From Neoceratodus forsteri (taxonomy: Eukaryota; Chordata; Ceratodontiformes; Ceratodontidae), in assembly GCA_016271365.2 (NCBI GenBank), contig CM028132.1:1184621001-1184685000 (forward strand): a stretch of DNA of 64,000 nt, written 5' to 3'. A model generated the notes under the pieces. The model saw only the letters and a list, made by a program, of their open reading frames with translations, searched no databases and was not told where the DNA came from. Made by a program: the position numbers and the translations under genes. Numbering within the stretch: the first letter of the stretch is position 1; every line of letters begins with the position of its first letter. Positions 43,755 to 54,777 of the stretch are shown here, one piece after another.

Positions 43755-44662
43755 GTGGCCTAGGAGTTGAAGAAAGTGTCTGGCTGGGCGAGAGACCAGA
43801 AGTCGAAAGGAAGAAGCCAGATCTGTAAGGGCCTTTACCCTTGCTAGTGGGGAGGAAGGCCTTTGCCTGGACAGTATCTAACTCTACTCCTATGAAAGTA
43901 AGAAGTTGTACTGGTTTGAGAACTGACTTGGGAAGACTGAGAAGGAATCCCAGGGAACTGAGCAGATTCTAAGAGACTTCCAGAGCTGACTTGATCTAGT
44001 CTGAGTACTGACCTACAATGAGCTAGTCATCCAGATAAGGAAAGATGGAGATACCCTGCCTTCTGAGGAAGGCTACTACTACTGCAAGGCACTTTGTAAA
44101 ATACCTTTGGAGCTGATGTTAGGCCGAAGGGCATGGCTTTAAACTGGTAATGACCTGAGGGCAACTCGAACCTGAGGTACTTTCTGCAGGAGCACCCGAT
44201 AGGAATATGGAAATAGGCATCCTTGAGGTTCAGGGAAGCTAACCAATCCCCTGGCCTTAGAGAGGGAAGAATTATTCCCAGTCACCATTTTGAATTTTGG
44301 TTTTACGATATGTTTGTTCAGATATCTCAAGTCTAGGATGGATTGCCATTCCCCTGTCTTTTTGTGGGGTAAGGAAGTATCTGGAGTACAGACCCTTGCC
44401 CCTGTGCTGTGTAGAAACTTTCTCCACAGTTCTGAGATCTAGTAGGGAGGAAACCTCTGCCTCTAGGGCAATGGTTTCTGAACTTGTTGCAGGAGGAAAA
44501 TACTTGACCCTCAATTTGGGAAACTTTTTGAAACTGAGAGCCAGTCCCTGGCTTACTACCTCCAGAACCCACTTGTCTGAAGTAACAGACATCCAAGCCT
44601 AGAAGAAGTAAGCCAGCCTGCCACCTACTGGTATGGTGAGGCGACCTGAACTGACACATCAA
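43755..44662 (-). pseudogene. DIRS-D reverse transcriptase, badly broken
   Basis: 44,272-44,592 carries the N-terminal linker and fingers (SRYFLTPQKDRGMAIHPRLE). The palm (43,950-44,270) is recognisable only in alternating frames: a motif A stretch equivalent to LNLKDAYFHIPI near 44,205-44,240, motif B near 44,110-44,150, and an LDD-type motif C near 44,020-44,045 that is damaged. More decayed than the RT of DIRS-A. Confidence 0.7.
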
Positions 44663-44719
44663 GGTGTCTGTTTTGCAGGAGCCTTGGCCTGGGAGGAGGA
44701 AGCAGCCCTGCTCATCCCC

Positions 44720-46274
44720 CTTCTACCTCTCCCTCAAAAGAACCCCCTCTGTGGGAAAGAAGAGGAAGCCTAGGCTTGGTAAAAAGGCCTGCCCCTTCCC
44801 CGGCTTTTGAGGATTGGCTTGCCTCTCTTTGGCCTGTGCACTCCTATAGGTAGTCCTATATTCATCCATTTTCTTCATGTAAGCCTCTGTCTGCTCCCCA
44901 AACAGAGAATTACCAACCACAGGGGAAATTCATGGCCTCAGCCTGGGTATCCTGAGAAAGGCTAGTACATCTGAGCCAAGCAAATTTCCTAAGAGACACA
45001 GATGTAGCCATGACTCTAGATGCCACATCATTCTAGAGTCCACAGCAGCATGAAATTGCACTTTTGATGCCTCAATTCTGTCAGCAGCCACCCCCTCCAG
45101 CTCTTTGGCTAGCTTGGGGGGAAGCCGCCTTTGCAAGTTCCAAGACAGTGTCCCACCTGGACTTCTGGTAACTGGCTGTATAGACTATATAAGTTGCCTG
45201 TCTGAGTCCCAAGGAGGATGCCAAGTACTGATTCTTGGCCATGGCATCGGTCTTCCTGGAATCTTTATCTGGGGGGGGTGTGAAGCCAAAGGAATATTAG
45301 CCCTGCCACAGGCTGCAGCCTGCACTACCCCAACATGGCTGCAATGGTTGTACAAAAACTCTGTACCAGAGCCTGATAACATGTACCTCCTGTCCATTTT
45401 CTTATCCACAGGAGGTAAGGAGTTAAGCATTTGCAGAATCTTGTTTCCCCAAAGATTTGTGTGGAGGAATAGACAGTCTCTTGGACTCTGGGACGTCCAT
45501 CATTTCAACACAATCAGACTCTTCTTCCTCTTCGGCAACTTCCACCACCGGGAGCTGGAGAGTTTCAGCCACTTTTTTGTAAAACAAAAATTGGGAAGGG
45601 GACTCAGAAAGCCTAGGAGGGGAGACATTGGTAGGCCTGTCTGGGGAGATGTCAGGGTCTATAGGCTCATCTAGGCCTCCAAAATTGTTGCCATCATCAT
45701 CATCATCATCAGGATAATCTTCGTCTCCCTCCCACTCCACTTCATAATATGCATCCGGATCATAATCCGATGGAGTCAGATCCGACCGAACTGACCGCTT
45801 AACCAGCAGTGTTATTTCATCGGCGGCTGGACTTTGCGGTACTGGATCCAAACCGGCCGACTTTCTCTTTGCCAGAACCGATCCCTCACAGTTGGATCTC
45901 CTTTTGCCAGAGGAGGTATCACCCGGGTCAGTAGGCACCCCTCAGGTTCGGTCAAAACCGAACCAGGCTGGCCATCTGGGTCAGCGGACTTCTCGGCCTC
46001 CTTTTCCTTTAGCCTACTCAATCTTTTATTGATAGTGGCTTTAGGAACATTCTTACAAATTTGGCAGTCTGTTTTGAGGTGGTCAAACCCAGACAATAAA
46101 CACAGGTGAGGTGGGATCAGCTTTAGCAAAAGCCTCCCCACACTCAGTACAGTGCTGAAACCCAGTGGGACCGTTTTTTTTCTTGAGTTTCTCAGACATA
46201 GCCTTACTAACAAAATTACCCTTTACAGCTTTGAGGCCAGGTAATACTCTCCTATCGGTTACCAACCATGTCAC
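44720..46274 (-). pseudogene. DIRS-D Gag region
   Basis: The N-terminal block (45,812-46,274) includes KKKNGPTGFQHCTECGEAF, a C-x2-C start of a putative zinc-binding motif. The middle block (45,423-45,938) is acidic with an Asp run coded by an ATC-type triplet repeat (45,694-45,714) and SPSQFLFYKKVAETLQLP, resembling Gag segments of other DIRS. The C-terminal helical block is at 44,723-45,136. Role inferred from position and cysteine pattern. Confidence 0.6.
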
Positions 46275-46581
46275 GGGCTGTGGAAAAAAACGAATAAAGT
46301 TTGTTTTTTTGAAACCAATAGGAACCGGACACCACTACTAACCCAGAACAAGTCACAAAAACACAAGATGTTTCAGTATCCAACTGGACCGACCGATCGG
46401 AAACCGAAGAAAACAATTTCCAAACGACTACATTCCACTATCTACTTACACTACCTGTACCGTAGACAAAGATTTGATACCAAAAAAAATAAAGAAATCG
46501 GTTGATGAAACAGAGCAATTTTTACTTTAACTGAACCGAAGCGAAGGAGATATCTCCGGAGCGACTTCACAGTTAGGTGGA

Positions 46582-46748
46582 GTAAAGAATCTGACAGTTA
46601 CACTGAGATGTACCTGAGACAGAGGTTTGAAAACCGAGCTCAAGCTCAACGTTCTATGCTGCTGCACAGAGTTAACCCTTTCCTCTCCAGAGCAGTTCAA
46701 GTGCTGGGGCTAACTGCATATAATCAGAATACAGCAAGACATCATGGT
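46582..46748 (-). repeat. DIRS-D right ITR
   Basis: Inverted copy of the inner part of the left ITR; its outer ..CAGAATACAGCAAGACATCA is complementary to the second half of the ICR. Confidence 0.85.
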
Positions 46749-47239
46749 TCAATCTGTGTTTATACACTGTGTGCATAAGTATATATCTATATTTTATCAT
46801 TATTCTATGTATATGATTTTGCCTGATGGAATGTGTGTTATTGCCAGGCACTTTCATGAAAGCAAGCTACTGCATCTTATGAGACCAGCTCAGAGAACAA
46901 AACTGTAAATAATGTTAGTTACCATATAGTTTTTTTTCCCCAGCAATAATGTTATCCTAACAAAAATATCAAGGTACCCATTTTTTTCTTTTTGTTTTCT
47001 TTCATTCCTGAGCCAAAATACAGGACTGTGAATTTTTTTAAAAAGGTACAGCTCCCAGGTCATGCCTGCAATAAAGAAAATAGATATCTTGGTAAGTGTT
47101 GTACTCTTTAAATCAGAAACATGTGGTAACACCATCCTAATACACCCACATTACGAATCCTGAATGTACATTCAACAAGTAACCTAAACGGAAGAAATAA
47201 ACTATTATATTTTGGGACCCTCAGTCCTCCATGTAGCTC
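46749..47239. other. No gene recognised
   Basis: AT-rich low-copy sequence, including an 81-codon minus frame (46,890-47,135) with no recognisable motif. Confidence 0.5.
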
Positions 47240-48060
47240 TGAGTGCTGGGGCATGCGGTACCGGGGTCAAGAAGGTTTGGAAAGGGCCAAGGGACAAGTG
47301 CACACAGGGCAAAAGGCCATTATTGCTGCTTCATGTAATGCCACCGCCTGCCACACATACTCCCTGGTGCATCGGATGTTATCTGTAGTGGTATGAGAGC
47401 ACACGAAACCACTCTGGTTCCTATGCAGAAGTGAAGACAGTAACCTGTCCAGTTGTTTCACGATCATAGACAAAATTTTTAGTCAGTGTTAAGGATCAAA
47501 ACTGGTAGGAGGGACAATGGAGAGGGTTTTTATCTGGTTTGAGTATACAGTAACTGATATTGCCACATATGACCATGAAGGGATCTCCACCCTCCAGCAC
47601 TTCAGCAAATGTACTTATAACTGGGGGAATAACTAGATCTGTATTTCTAAAATTCAGCCCTGTAACCATCAGGGCCCGGAACTTTCATGGCTTTAGAGGA
47701 CCTAATAATGGCGTCCGGTTCCTCGAATGTAACTGGCCTAACAACTGGGTTCCTATCTCTGTGCAAGCTGCAGGAGTTTCAGGGAACATAAGAAGGCATC
47801 AATGCTGTCCTGCCGTGGGGGAGGTTCCGGGGTATTTACGGTCTCATAATAGGACCGGAAGGCCTTTGCAATGTTGTGGAACCAAGTGAGATGTTCCCCT
47901 GTGGAGGGGTGCTCCAGGGTGGTTATTGTTGCCACTCAACATTGTTTTCTCAACTGGTAAACCAGGAAGCGGGTGAATCTAGCAACAGAACATTTGCCAC
48001 AGAAAGGTGAGTGCGATCCCAGTCTGTTCCAGGCAAACTTTGTCCAGGTCCATTTTGACC
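47240..48060 (-). mobile_element. L1/Tx1-like LINE fragment
   Basis: Minus-strand remnant of the pre-RT and RT N-terminal region. Reading right to left: WFHNIAKAFRSYYETVN, then VPGPDGY (usually SPGPDGF), then SMIVKQLDRLLSSLLHRNQS followed by GFVCSHTTTDNIRCTREYVW, matching the LxPDQxGFxxGRxxxDNIR region of L1/Tx1-type RT. Both ends are truncated, and the catalytic motifs lie outside the remnant. The only L1-type sequence I see in the window. Confidence 0.68.
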
Positions 48061-48540
48061 TTCGCTAGTGGACCCAAGCACTTTAAACACAACTCGTGGC
48101 AGCTGCCTTTCCCAGGAGTTGAAAACAAACTTTACAATTTTTAAAACCTGTAGGTCCTGTCTTCTCTTTGGATCTGTAAGTCATGCCGCACACCGATGAC
48201 CCTGGGAAGACATTTTTGGTACCCGGAAGAAGTCATAATTATAAAAAGCCCAACAAATGTTACAAAAGGGCTTTCAAGAAAAATGCAGTTCAGTTCCCCT
48301 AAAGTTAACACTGCAAGTTAAATATACTTCAAAATAAGTTTCTTGGTAAAATTAGCCAATTCTCATCGCTGTCCCCAAAAAATGAGGAACCGAGAATAAT
48401 CTTAAGTAAAACCGCAAAGCATTTTAAGTAAAAGTTATTTTTATTCGCTTTTAAAAATGAAAAAATAGTGGCTCCCTGAAAGTGGAAACTGTGCCAAAAA
48501 CGGCCTCCTTCAGTTCCTGGGAACCTATCGGGAACTGGAG
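48061..48540. other. No gene recognised
   Basis: Low-copy sequence between the L1-like fragment and DIRS-C, nothing identified. Confidence 0.5.
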
Positions 48541-48544
48541 AAAA

Positions 48545-48865
48545 AGAATAGGTTGCTCACCAGTAACCATAGTTTTAGCAGTGGTATACGGTTCTCATCC
48601 ACACTCTGGCAGTTCCACTGGATTGCAATGACTGTCAGACATCTTTCAGCTAAGCTCCTCCCACCAGCCGGGCAGATACATCCCCTGACTCTGCCCCATG
48701 ATGTCAGATGTCACATGCTGGAAGCAGGATCAGGTGCTACTTGCCTGTGGATGTGAACCATATATCACTCCTAGAACTACGATTACAGGTGAATAATCTA
48801 TTCTTCTAAGAGCGTGAATATGGTTCAGTTATCCACACTCTGGCAGACTCCTAGCAGTTCTCTGG
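48545..48865 (-). repeat. DIRS-C left ITR and uninterrupted ICR
   Basis: The outer end (TTGCTCACCAGTAACCATAG onward) reappears inverted at 48,752-48,800. The second ICR half (TCTTCTAAGAGCGTGAATAT) has no right ITR left to pair with, but aligns with DIRS-B at 13,586-13,660. It shows how the DIRS-B ICR looked before DIRS-A split it. Confidence 0.8.
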
Positions 48866-48869
48866 GGGG

Positions 48870-49860
48870 ACGAGGAGGCAAGGAGTGCACCCCTATTTGG
48901 CAAAAAGAGACTGGGGAACCAAGGTCCCAAGACACGCATCCCAGCGTGAATCAAGGTTGATGCAGTAGTGGGAAATAAAGGTGTGTGCTGACCTTCAGGA
49001 AGCAGCCCTACAGATCTCCTGTATAGGTATATCTCTGGAAGCAGCCAGCGAGGCAGAGGTACATCTGGTAGAATGAGTCCTAATTTCAGCTCGAGACCCG
49101 CCAACCTATAGCAGAGGTTGATGCAAGATGAAATCCACCTTGCAATTGCCTGCTTTGCTGCTGGTCTGAGAGGTGCGGGCAGCTTCAGTGTAGGTGACAA
49201 ACAGCTGGCGAGTCTTTCCCCATATTCCAGAAATACGCACTACATAATAGGAGAGCATTTTCCGCAGGTCCAGGATACGCAGCCTGCAGTCGGCCTCCAA
49301 AGAAGAGCTGGTAAAGAATACTGGTAGGTTAATCACTTGGTTATGGTGCAACTCTGATACCACCTTTAGGAGGAACTTCAGGTTGGTGCAAAGGATGACT
49401 TCATCCCTGTGGAAGACCAGAGAGGAAGAATCCACCAAGAGAGCCTGAAGCTCCCTAATCCTTCTGGCAGACGTAATGGTCACCAGGAAGGCTGTCTTCC
49501 ATGACAGGTGTGACAATTCACACCTGTGCATTGGCTCAAATGGCTTTCCTATGATCATAGCTAGGACCAGCAGTTAAGTCCAATGGTGGAAGTGGATCAT
49601 GCACAGGAGGGATCAAATGGTCGAGGCCCTTGAAAAACACCCAACCATCTTCTCCTGGGCCACTGTTGGCATACCGCCCTGCACCCGGTAAGTAGAGATG
49701 GCTGCCAGGTGCACCTTAAGGGTCATTGCTCACAGTTTCAGTTAGGAAAGGAACCAGAGGTAGTCCAGGATACTAGCCACTGGGCAGGCAAAGGGATCAA
49801 ACTCCTTGGCCTGGCAACGAATGGAAACTCTCTTCCACTTAGAGGCACAGCACCTATGAG
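48870..49860 (-). pseudogene. DIRS-C tyrosine recombinase
   Basis: Homologous to the DIRS-B recombinase. 49,106-49,558 carries SWKTAFLVTITSARRIRELQ (box I, Arg kept) and the following domain. The HxxR region near 49,075 and the nucleophile near 48,970 are in other frames. The N-terminal DNA-binding part (49,600-49,860) is in broken frames. Position between ICR and RNase H is as in the other copies. Confidence 0.75.
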
Positions 49861-50288
49861 TTGACTCCTTTCTGGATGCCTCCACACTGCGTAGGACTTC
49901 CTTGGAAAGACCCAAGGCCTAAATCTCTAGCTGCTCAGGAACTGGGCCATGAAATGCAGAGACTGAAGGTCTGGATCATTCCTCGAAGTCTGGTCGACAG
50001 GTTTGGGCAGAGAAGCAGTCACTGCGGAGACCAGCTGCTGAGGACAGCCAGGTAACTAGAACAGTCTTGGCCAGTCAGGAGATATCAGGATCATCCGCGC
50101 CTGGTCCTTCTTGACCTTGACCTGTACTTTGTGGATCAAGGGGAAGGGAGGAAAGGCATACATGAGGCTTGGGGTCCATGGCCTCATAAACACATCCCCC
50201 ATCAGTGTTCCGGACTGTGGGGGACGGGCACAAAACAGCATCAGGTTGGCTTCTCCCAGGAGGCAAACCGGTCTACCGAGTGTGAGCC

Positions 50289-51316
50289 TCAGAGGGAGAA
50301 CAGGTGGTTCACCACCTCCTGATCCAGAGACCACTCGTGTGACATCTCTGCTACCTGGTCTCCCCCGTGACATGAATTGCCAGGAGATCGGTGCTCAGGC
50401 TGCGCACGAGGGCCCAGGAACAAAGTACCTCCCGACACAAGTGAAGGAAGTGTGTGCCACCCTGTCTGTTCATGTAAAACATGGGTCATGGTGTTGTCCA
50501 TCTGGACCGGAATAACCTGACCCCTGACTAGAGGAGCAAATTCTATCAGAGCCAAGCGCAATGCACAGAGCTCCAGCAGGAATATGTTGTGACAGGACTC
50601 CCTGGGTGACCAAAACCCGAGGGCTGTGTGGTCTCGCAGGTGTGCCGTCCAGAGATGCGTCTGTCGTCACCATGATGGTTGACGGACAAACAGGATTCCA
50701 TCCTCCAGGTGTGCCGGGACCCAACACCACTGGATGGCATCCCACATCGGCTGGTCCAAGTGGCCTAGGCACTGGGACCACTGATGGCCCACCTCCCACT
50801 TAAAGTAGTGCATCCATCAGCAGGCCCAGCAGACCACACTGGTGCAGCATGCCATGTACCCCAGCAGCAGTAGGAAATCCACAGCAGGGCACAAGAGCCC
50901 GACCTGAAATGATTGGGCAAAAGAGGCAAGATCCTGTGCCTGATCTGCCAGGAGGTGGGCCTTGGCCTGCAGGGAGTCTAGGTCTGCCCTGATGAACTTG
51001 ATCACCTGCTTCAGTACCAGTCTTGGCTTGTCGGGGTTGACCAATGGGCCCAAGTCTTGGGAAGTCTGAAGAGCCAGGTCTATGGATCTTGCTATGGCCC
51101 CTCTGGATGGACCAGCTACCAGCCAGTCGTACAGGCTGGGGTACACCCTGACCGCCAGGTGCCGCAGGTGGGCTGCCACCACTGCCATGCATTTGGTGAA
51201 GACTCATGGAGCAGAGGAGAGGCCAAATGGCATGACCTGGAACTGGTACAACATATCCTAAAGGTCCAGGGAGCAAAACCACGTTCAGCTTCAGGGATGG
51301 TATAATTTAGCCACAA
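50289..51316 (-). pseudogene. DIRS-C RT palm and RNase H
   Basis: RT palm: AVVAAHLRHLAVRVYPSLYD then DWLVAGPSRG (motif C reads LYDDW in place of LDDW) with thumb (50,817-51,188). The motif B piece at the start of the frame near 51,200 matches TKCMAVVAAHL. RNase H: a first-half frame (50,470-50,799) with IMVTTDASLDG (catalytic Asp), second half (50,289-50,561) with VIPVQMDNTMTHVLHEQTGW (Asp kept). RT motif A and upstream are lost at the CR1 junction (51,306). Confidence 0.78.
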
Positions 51317-51970
51317 GGATCAGTTCTAGGGCCAGTCCTCTTTAATGTCTTCATAAACGACATCGCAGAAGGGCTGAAAGGGAAGGTATGCCTCTTTGCA
51401 GATAACACTAAGATTTGCAACAGGGTTGACACTCCAGGCCAGGGAGGATGGAAAAAAATAAGAAGGGACCTAAGCAGGCTTGGGGAGTGGTCAAGAGTGT
51501 GGCAGTTAAGATTCAATGCAAAGAAGTGTACATTCGGGGCACAGAAGCCCAGGGGAGGAGTATATGATTTTGGGGGGGGGGGTACTGATGACCACCAAAC
51601 AGGAAAGGGACCTGAGGGTAACCGTATCTGATGACCTAAAAGTGACCAAGCATTCTGAAAAGGCTGTGGGGAGAGCTAGTGGGATGCTGGGGGTACATAG
51701 GGAGAGGATCCCTAGCAGAAAAAAGGAGGTGATGACACCACTGTACAAATCACTGGTGAGACCCCACCTGGAGTATTGTGTCCAGTTTGGAGGTTGCATC
51801 TTTGGAAGTACATAGACAGAGTACAGGCAGTTCAGAGAAGGGCAACAAAAATGGTGCATGGTCTGCACCAAAAGTCATATAAGTGACTAGAGGACCTTAA
51901 TATTTATATCCTGGAAGAGAGAAAAGAGAGGGGGGGATATGATAGAGATCTTCAAATACCTCAAGAGCAA
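51307..51970 (+). mobile_element. CR1-like LINE fragment, plus strand, both ends truncated
   Basis: It starts abruptly in RT motif B (PQGSVLGPVLFNVFINDIAE), then motif C reads FADNTKI (second Asp changed to Asn, catalytically dead), thumb region WSRVWQLRFNAKKC, and the C-terminal block (51,516-51,815: RDLRVTVSDDLKVTKHSEKA, RPHLEYCVQFGG). It ends mid-ORF at the SINE. Opposite in orientation to the other CR1 copies and lacking the 3' tail, so it is probably part of a rearranged segment and not a simple insertion. Confidence 0.82.
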
Positions 51971-52275
51971 GCCGGCCCGTAAGCGCAGTGGTTGGATTTC
52001 CGCTTGCGACGCCAGCGACCCGGTTTTGAAAGCGGACTCTGGTCACTGGAGGACCAGCCAGGGGCAGAAGGCTTGAGCATCCCAGGATGGCTCGCCTTCT
52101 CCAGGGGAGGGAGGGCATCAAGGTCCGCAGCTTGCCTGACCCCGGGGCGGAGGCCCGAGGTATTATAGCAAGTCCTGCAGCTTGCAGGAGGAACCGGTGG
52201 GAGCTGTGTGGTGGATGTCGGCCCGTAGCACCTTGACATCAGGGCGCACACCACACAGGGAGGAAAAACGAGTTA
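51971..52275 (+). mobile_element. tRNA-derived SINE (GGCCGGC family)
   Basis: Head GCCGGCCCGTAAGCGCAGTG, B-box-like CGACCCGGTTTTGAAAG, a conserved 3' half (ACCTTGACATCAGGGCGCAC) and a short A-rich end. About 80% like the copy at 53,396 by eye. Confidence 0.75.
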
Positions 52276-52534
52276 AAAATGTCCAGTGGCACCTCCGGTA
52301 GACAGAGCACCAGCCCCAATCCCCAATGCCTCCTGCCTGGCCCGGAACCGGCATCCCGACGAAATGAAGAAAGTATGGGGTGTTTGGGCCCCACCTCGAT
52401 CCCACCTGGGGCGGGTAGAACTAAGGCTCCATGGGGGATGGATCGCTCTGGGAACAGGTAGGAGAGTGGGGACAAATAACGCAGATGGTGTCTCCCGAAG
52501 AGTGGAGTGCCGCAGGCCGGGGGGGGGGGTTCAC
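52276..52534. other. Unassigned sequence between SINE and DIRS-C gag
   Basis: GC-rich, with a G run at 52,521-52,529. No homology recognised; perhaps divergent DIRS-C or unknown repeat DNA. Confidence 0.4.
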
Positions 52535-53330
52535 AGTGTCTTAAGTGGCACTGGACTTCTCAATCCTTGTGAGATGTCCTTCCACCCTGGGGCCAAAGAG
52601 GTCGATGCCCCGAAAACAGACATCGGCCAACCTCTGTTGGGTGTCTGCTGTGAAAGTGGACAAGCGCAGCTAAGCCCTGTGATGCGTGAAGACAGCCGTT
52701 GTCACCGCATGGGTGCAAGAGTCACCCATGTGCAAGGCTGCCTGTAGCTGGTGTTTAGATAGTGACTGCCTGTGGTCTCTGATGAGCTCCACTACCACTC
52801 GCTGCTCTGGGTGGAGGTGGAGAAAGATGACACCAAACATTCCCAGCAAGGCATGCCCATAATTAGCCATCATAATGGCACAGTTAGCCTGACAGAGACC
52901 TAGGGTTGCCAGAGCCACATCTTTTTTGCGGTGTAGTCAATCTTACAGGTCTCCTTGTTTGTGGGCTTGCCCATGTTCTCCTGATGTCCAGACTTACGGA
53001 ACACTGAATCCGTGACTAGACCCTTGCCTGAAGGGTGGTCAGAAACCCCAGAGAGGGAGCCTGTAGGGACTGCATACTTGTGGACCATGCGGGTCAGTGG
53101 TGCCGGGCAGGATGTGGATGCTGCCAGAGCTCTAGGCCAGTCTAAAGATGGATGGCCCCGGCCATCAGGAAGGCAACCCCCAGGGATTCATCCTGATCCA
53201 AATGTCTGTAAGTGGGTACTTGGCATGCTTCTGGACTGGCTCCAATGGGATGGACATGGACTTTGCAATACGCCAGAGCAGAGCACCAGAGGACATCAAC
53301 ATGATCGGTGCATGTTCTCTTTTGAGAGCT
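52535..53330 (-). pseudogene. DIRS-C Gag piece
   Basis: Matches DIRS-B Gag near 17,860-18,470: GHALLGMFGVIFLHLHPEQ, LQAALHMGDSC and the HH-rich start (52,670-52,918), then KYAVPTGSLSGVSDHPSGKG (52,900-53,088) matching KYAAPIGFPSGFTQHPSAEG of DIRS-B. The N-terminal zinc-knuckle part is missing. Frameshifted. Structural role inferred as for the other copies. Confidence 0.72.
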
Positions 53331-53395
53331 TATATGACTATGTAATTTTCATTTGTTTTTTTAATTTGTATTTTTGATATTGAAATTATATTTAT

Positions 53396-53692
53396 GGCCG
53401 GCCCACCTGCGCAGCGGTTGGATTTTCGCATGCGACGCTGGCGACCCGGGTTTGGGAGTGGACTCGGGTCGCTGGAGGGCTGGCTGGGGGAAATGGCTGA
53501 GCGCCCCACAACAGCCCGCCTTCTCTGGGGACAGGAGGGGCCAATACCCACAACTTGCCTGACCCCGAGCGGAGGCTCGAGGTACAGCAAGCCCCTATTC
53601 GCAGGGGTTCGACTGTACCGTGACGTGGTGGATCGGCGCCTAGCGCCTTGACTTCAGGGCGCACACCACACGAGGCATGAAAAAAAAAAAAC
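53396..53692 (+). mobile_element. tRNA-derived SINE (GGCCGGC family), with A-tail
   Basis: The cleanest copy: GGCCGGCCCACCTGCGCAG head, B-box region GCGACCCGGGTTTGGGAG, a 3' half GCGCCTTGACTTCAGGGCGC and a 12-base A tail at 53,681-53,692. Target duplication not obvious. Confidence 0.8.
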
Positions 53693-54042
53693 GGAGGAAA
53701 CCAGTCTTTCATCGACAGGAAGACGAGGCACCAGAAACGTGCCCGCGATGTGTCACCACCCGCCCAGACCGCCTTGCCTGACGAAATCAAGTAAGTGTAG
53801 AAAAATAAAACTGTTCAGTATAACTATTTACAAAGGCAGTGCAAACACTGGGAACAAAGTCCTTCATCTGATGCTATCTCTAATTTCAAGTTTCAGTCTT
53901 TCTTTCCCTCTCTCTCTCTAGCAAAAGTATTGCTGCTCTTTTTATAAGCCTTTGCCTGGGAACTCATTAAGAGAACATGCTGTTCTTCAGAAAATGTTCT
54001 TGTCATGTTTCTTTCCTTCCTTGCAGGTGCAACAAAGTAAAG

Positions 54043-54087
54043 TAAACTATTTTTTAAGCGCCTTTCAAATACCAAGGCACAAAACAG
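54043..54087 (-). mobile_element. L2 3'-end scrap inside the LTR
   Basis: TTTAAGCGCCTTTCAAATAC then CAAGGCAC resembles the stem-loop 3' end of the L2 copies at 2,241 and 37,480 and is absent from the solo LTR at the matching point. Confidence 0.5.
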
Positions 54088-54388
54088 TACATGGTGTCCC
54101 AGAACTGATCTCATGTTGACAGCTTCTACAAAAGAGCTAGTACTGCATTCCAGGTTAATCCCCTAAGTTCCAAATAGTTTTTTGCAATCATTTCAACAAT
54201 ATAACTATATACATTTTCAAACCAAGGGATCCCAGTTTCATATAAACATTCACACATATTTTCTAACTTCAGATACGCAGGGGGGGATAGAAACAGCAAG
54301 TGAAGGCAGAGAGCTAGAGGAAGGAGGAGGAAGAATAGCAAGACCGTCGGAGTGGCCAGTTCCTAGGTCTCACAAGAAAATTTGACTG

Positions 54389-54739
54389 CTGGCCGGCCCG
54401 GTGGCGCTGAGGGTTGAGGCGCTGTATGCCACACCTCGCACTATGCTGGTGACCCAGGTTCAGGAATGACCTCGGGTCTCCAGGGTGCCAGCATGGGGGT
54501 GGGAGGCGCGAGATTGAGCATGCCATTAGGCTGCTCTCCCAGGGGTGGTGGGAGTGGGTTGTCGACCCTCCCGTAGTTCCGTTCCCCACCGGGTGGAGGT
54601 CCGGTTAGGTAACATAGGTGGGTAGGGCAGCAGTACGGGTGGGTGGAAGGGGCTGAGGTGGCTTCCGGTGTGCGTGCGCACCTTCATGCGCTGGTACGGC
54701 CATATGCCGAGGCTTGGGGGGGGGGAGCTATATTAAAAA
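54389..54739 (+). mobile_element. tRNA-derived SINE (GGCCGGC family) with 15 bp target duplication
   Basis: Head CTGGCCGGCCCGGTGGCGCT, B-box-like GTGACCCAGGTTCAGGAATG and an A-rich end. Flanked by AAGAAAATTTGACTG at 54,374-54,388 and again at 54,740-54,754, a clear target-site duplication showing LINE-mediated insertion into the Gypsy LTR. Confidence 0.88.
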
Positions 54740-54777
54740 AAGAAAATTTGACTGTGCAGTCAGACATACAAGAGACA

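Larger units (their letters stand above)
41131..46748 (-). mobile_element. DIRS-D: structurally complete DIRS retrotransposon
   Basis: A 5.6 kb element read right to left: right ITR (46,582-46,748), gag (about 44,720-46,270), RT (43,755-44,600), RNase H (43,072-43,754), tyrosine recombinase (41,660-43,111), ICR (41,604-41,710), left ITR (41,131-41,325). Left and right ITRs share AGTTCAAGTGCTGGGGCTAA and TGTCAGATTCTT inverted. A different subfamily from DIRS-A, -B and -C by end sequence. All genes carry stops or shifts. Confidence 0.87.
48545..53330 (-). mobile_element. DIRS-C: truncated, interrupted DIRS
   Basis: Related to DIRS-B over most of its length. Order (right to left): gag piece (52,535-53,330), RT (50,817-51,306), RNase H (50,289-50,800), recombinase (48,870-49,860), ICR (48,750-48,865), left ITR (48,545-48,760). 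A block of 1.2 kb (51,307-52,534: CR1 piece, SINE, unassigned DNA) replaces about 640 bases of RT/gag present in DIRS-B. No right ITR is found, so it is 5'-truncated near 53,330. Confidence 0.8.

Noticed and set aside
44936..45674. 189-codon plus-strand frame at 45,105-45,674
   Set aside because: Antisense to DIRS-D gag; no known domain, and the minus strand carries the element's conserved blocks.
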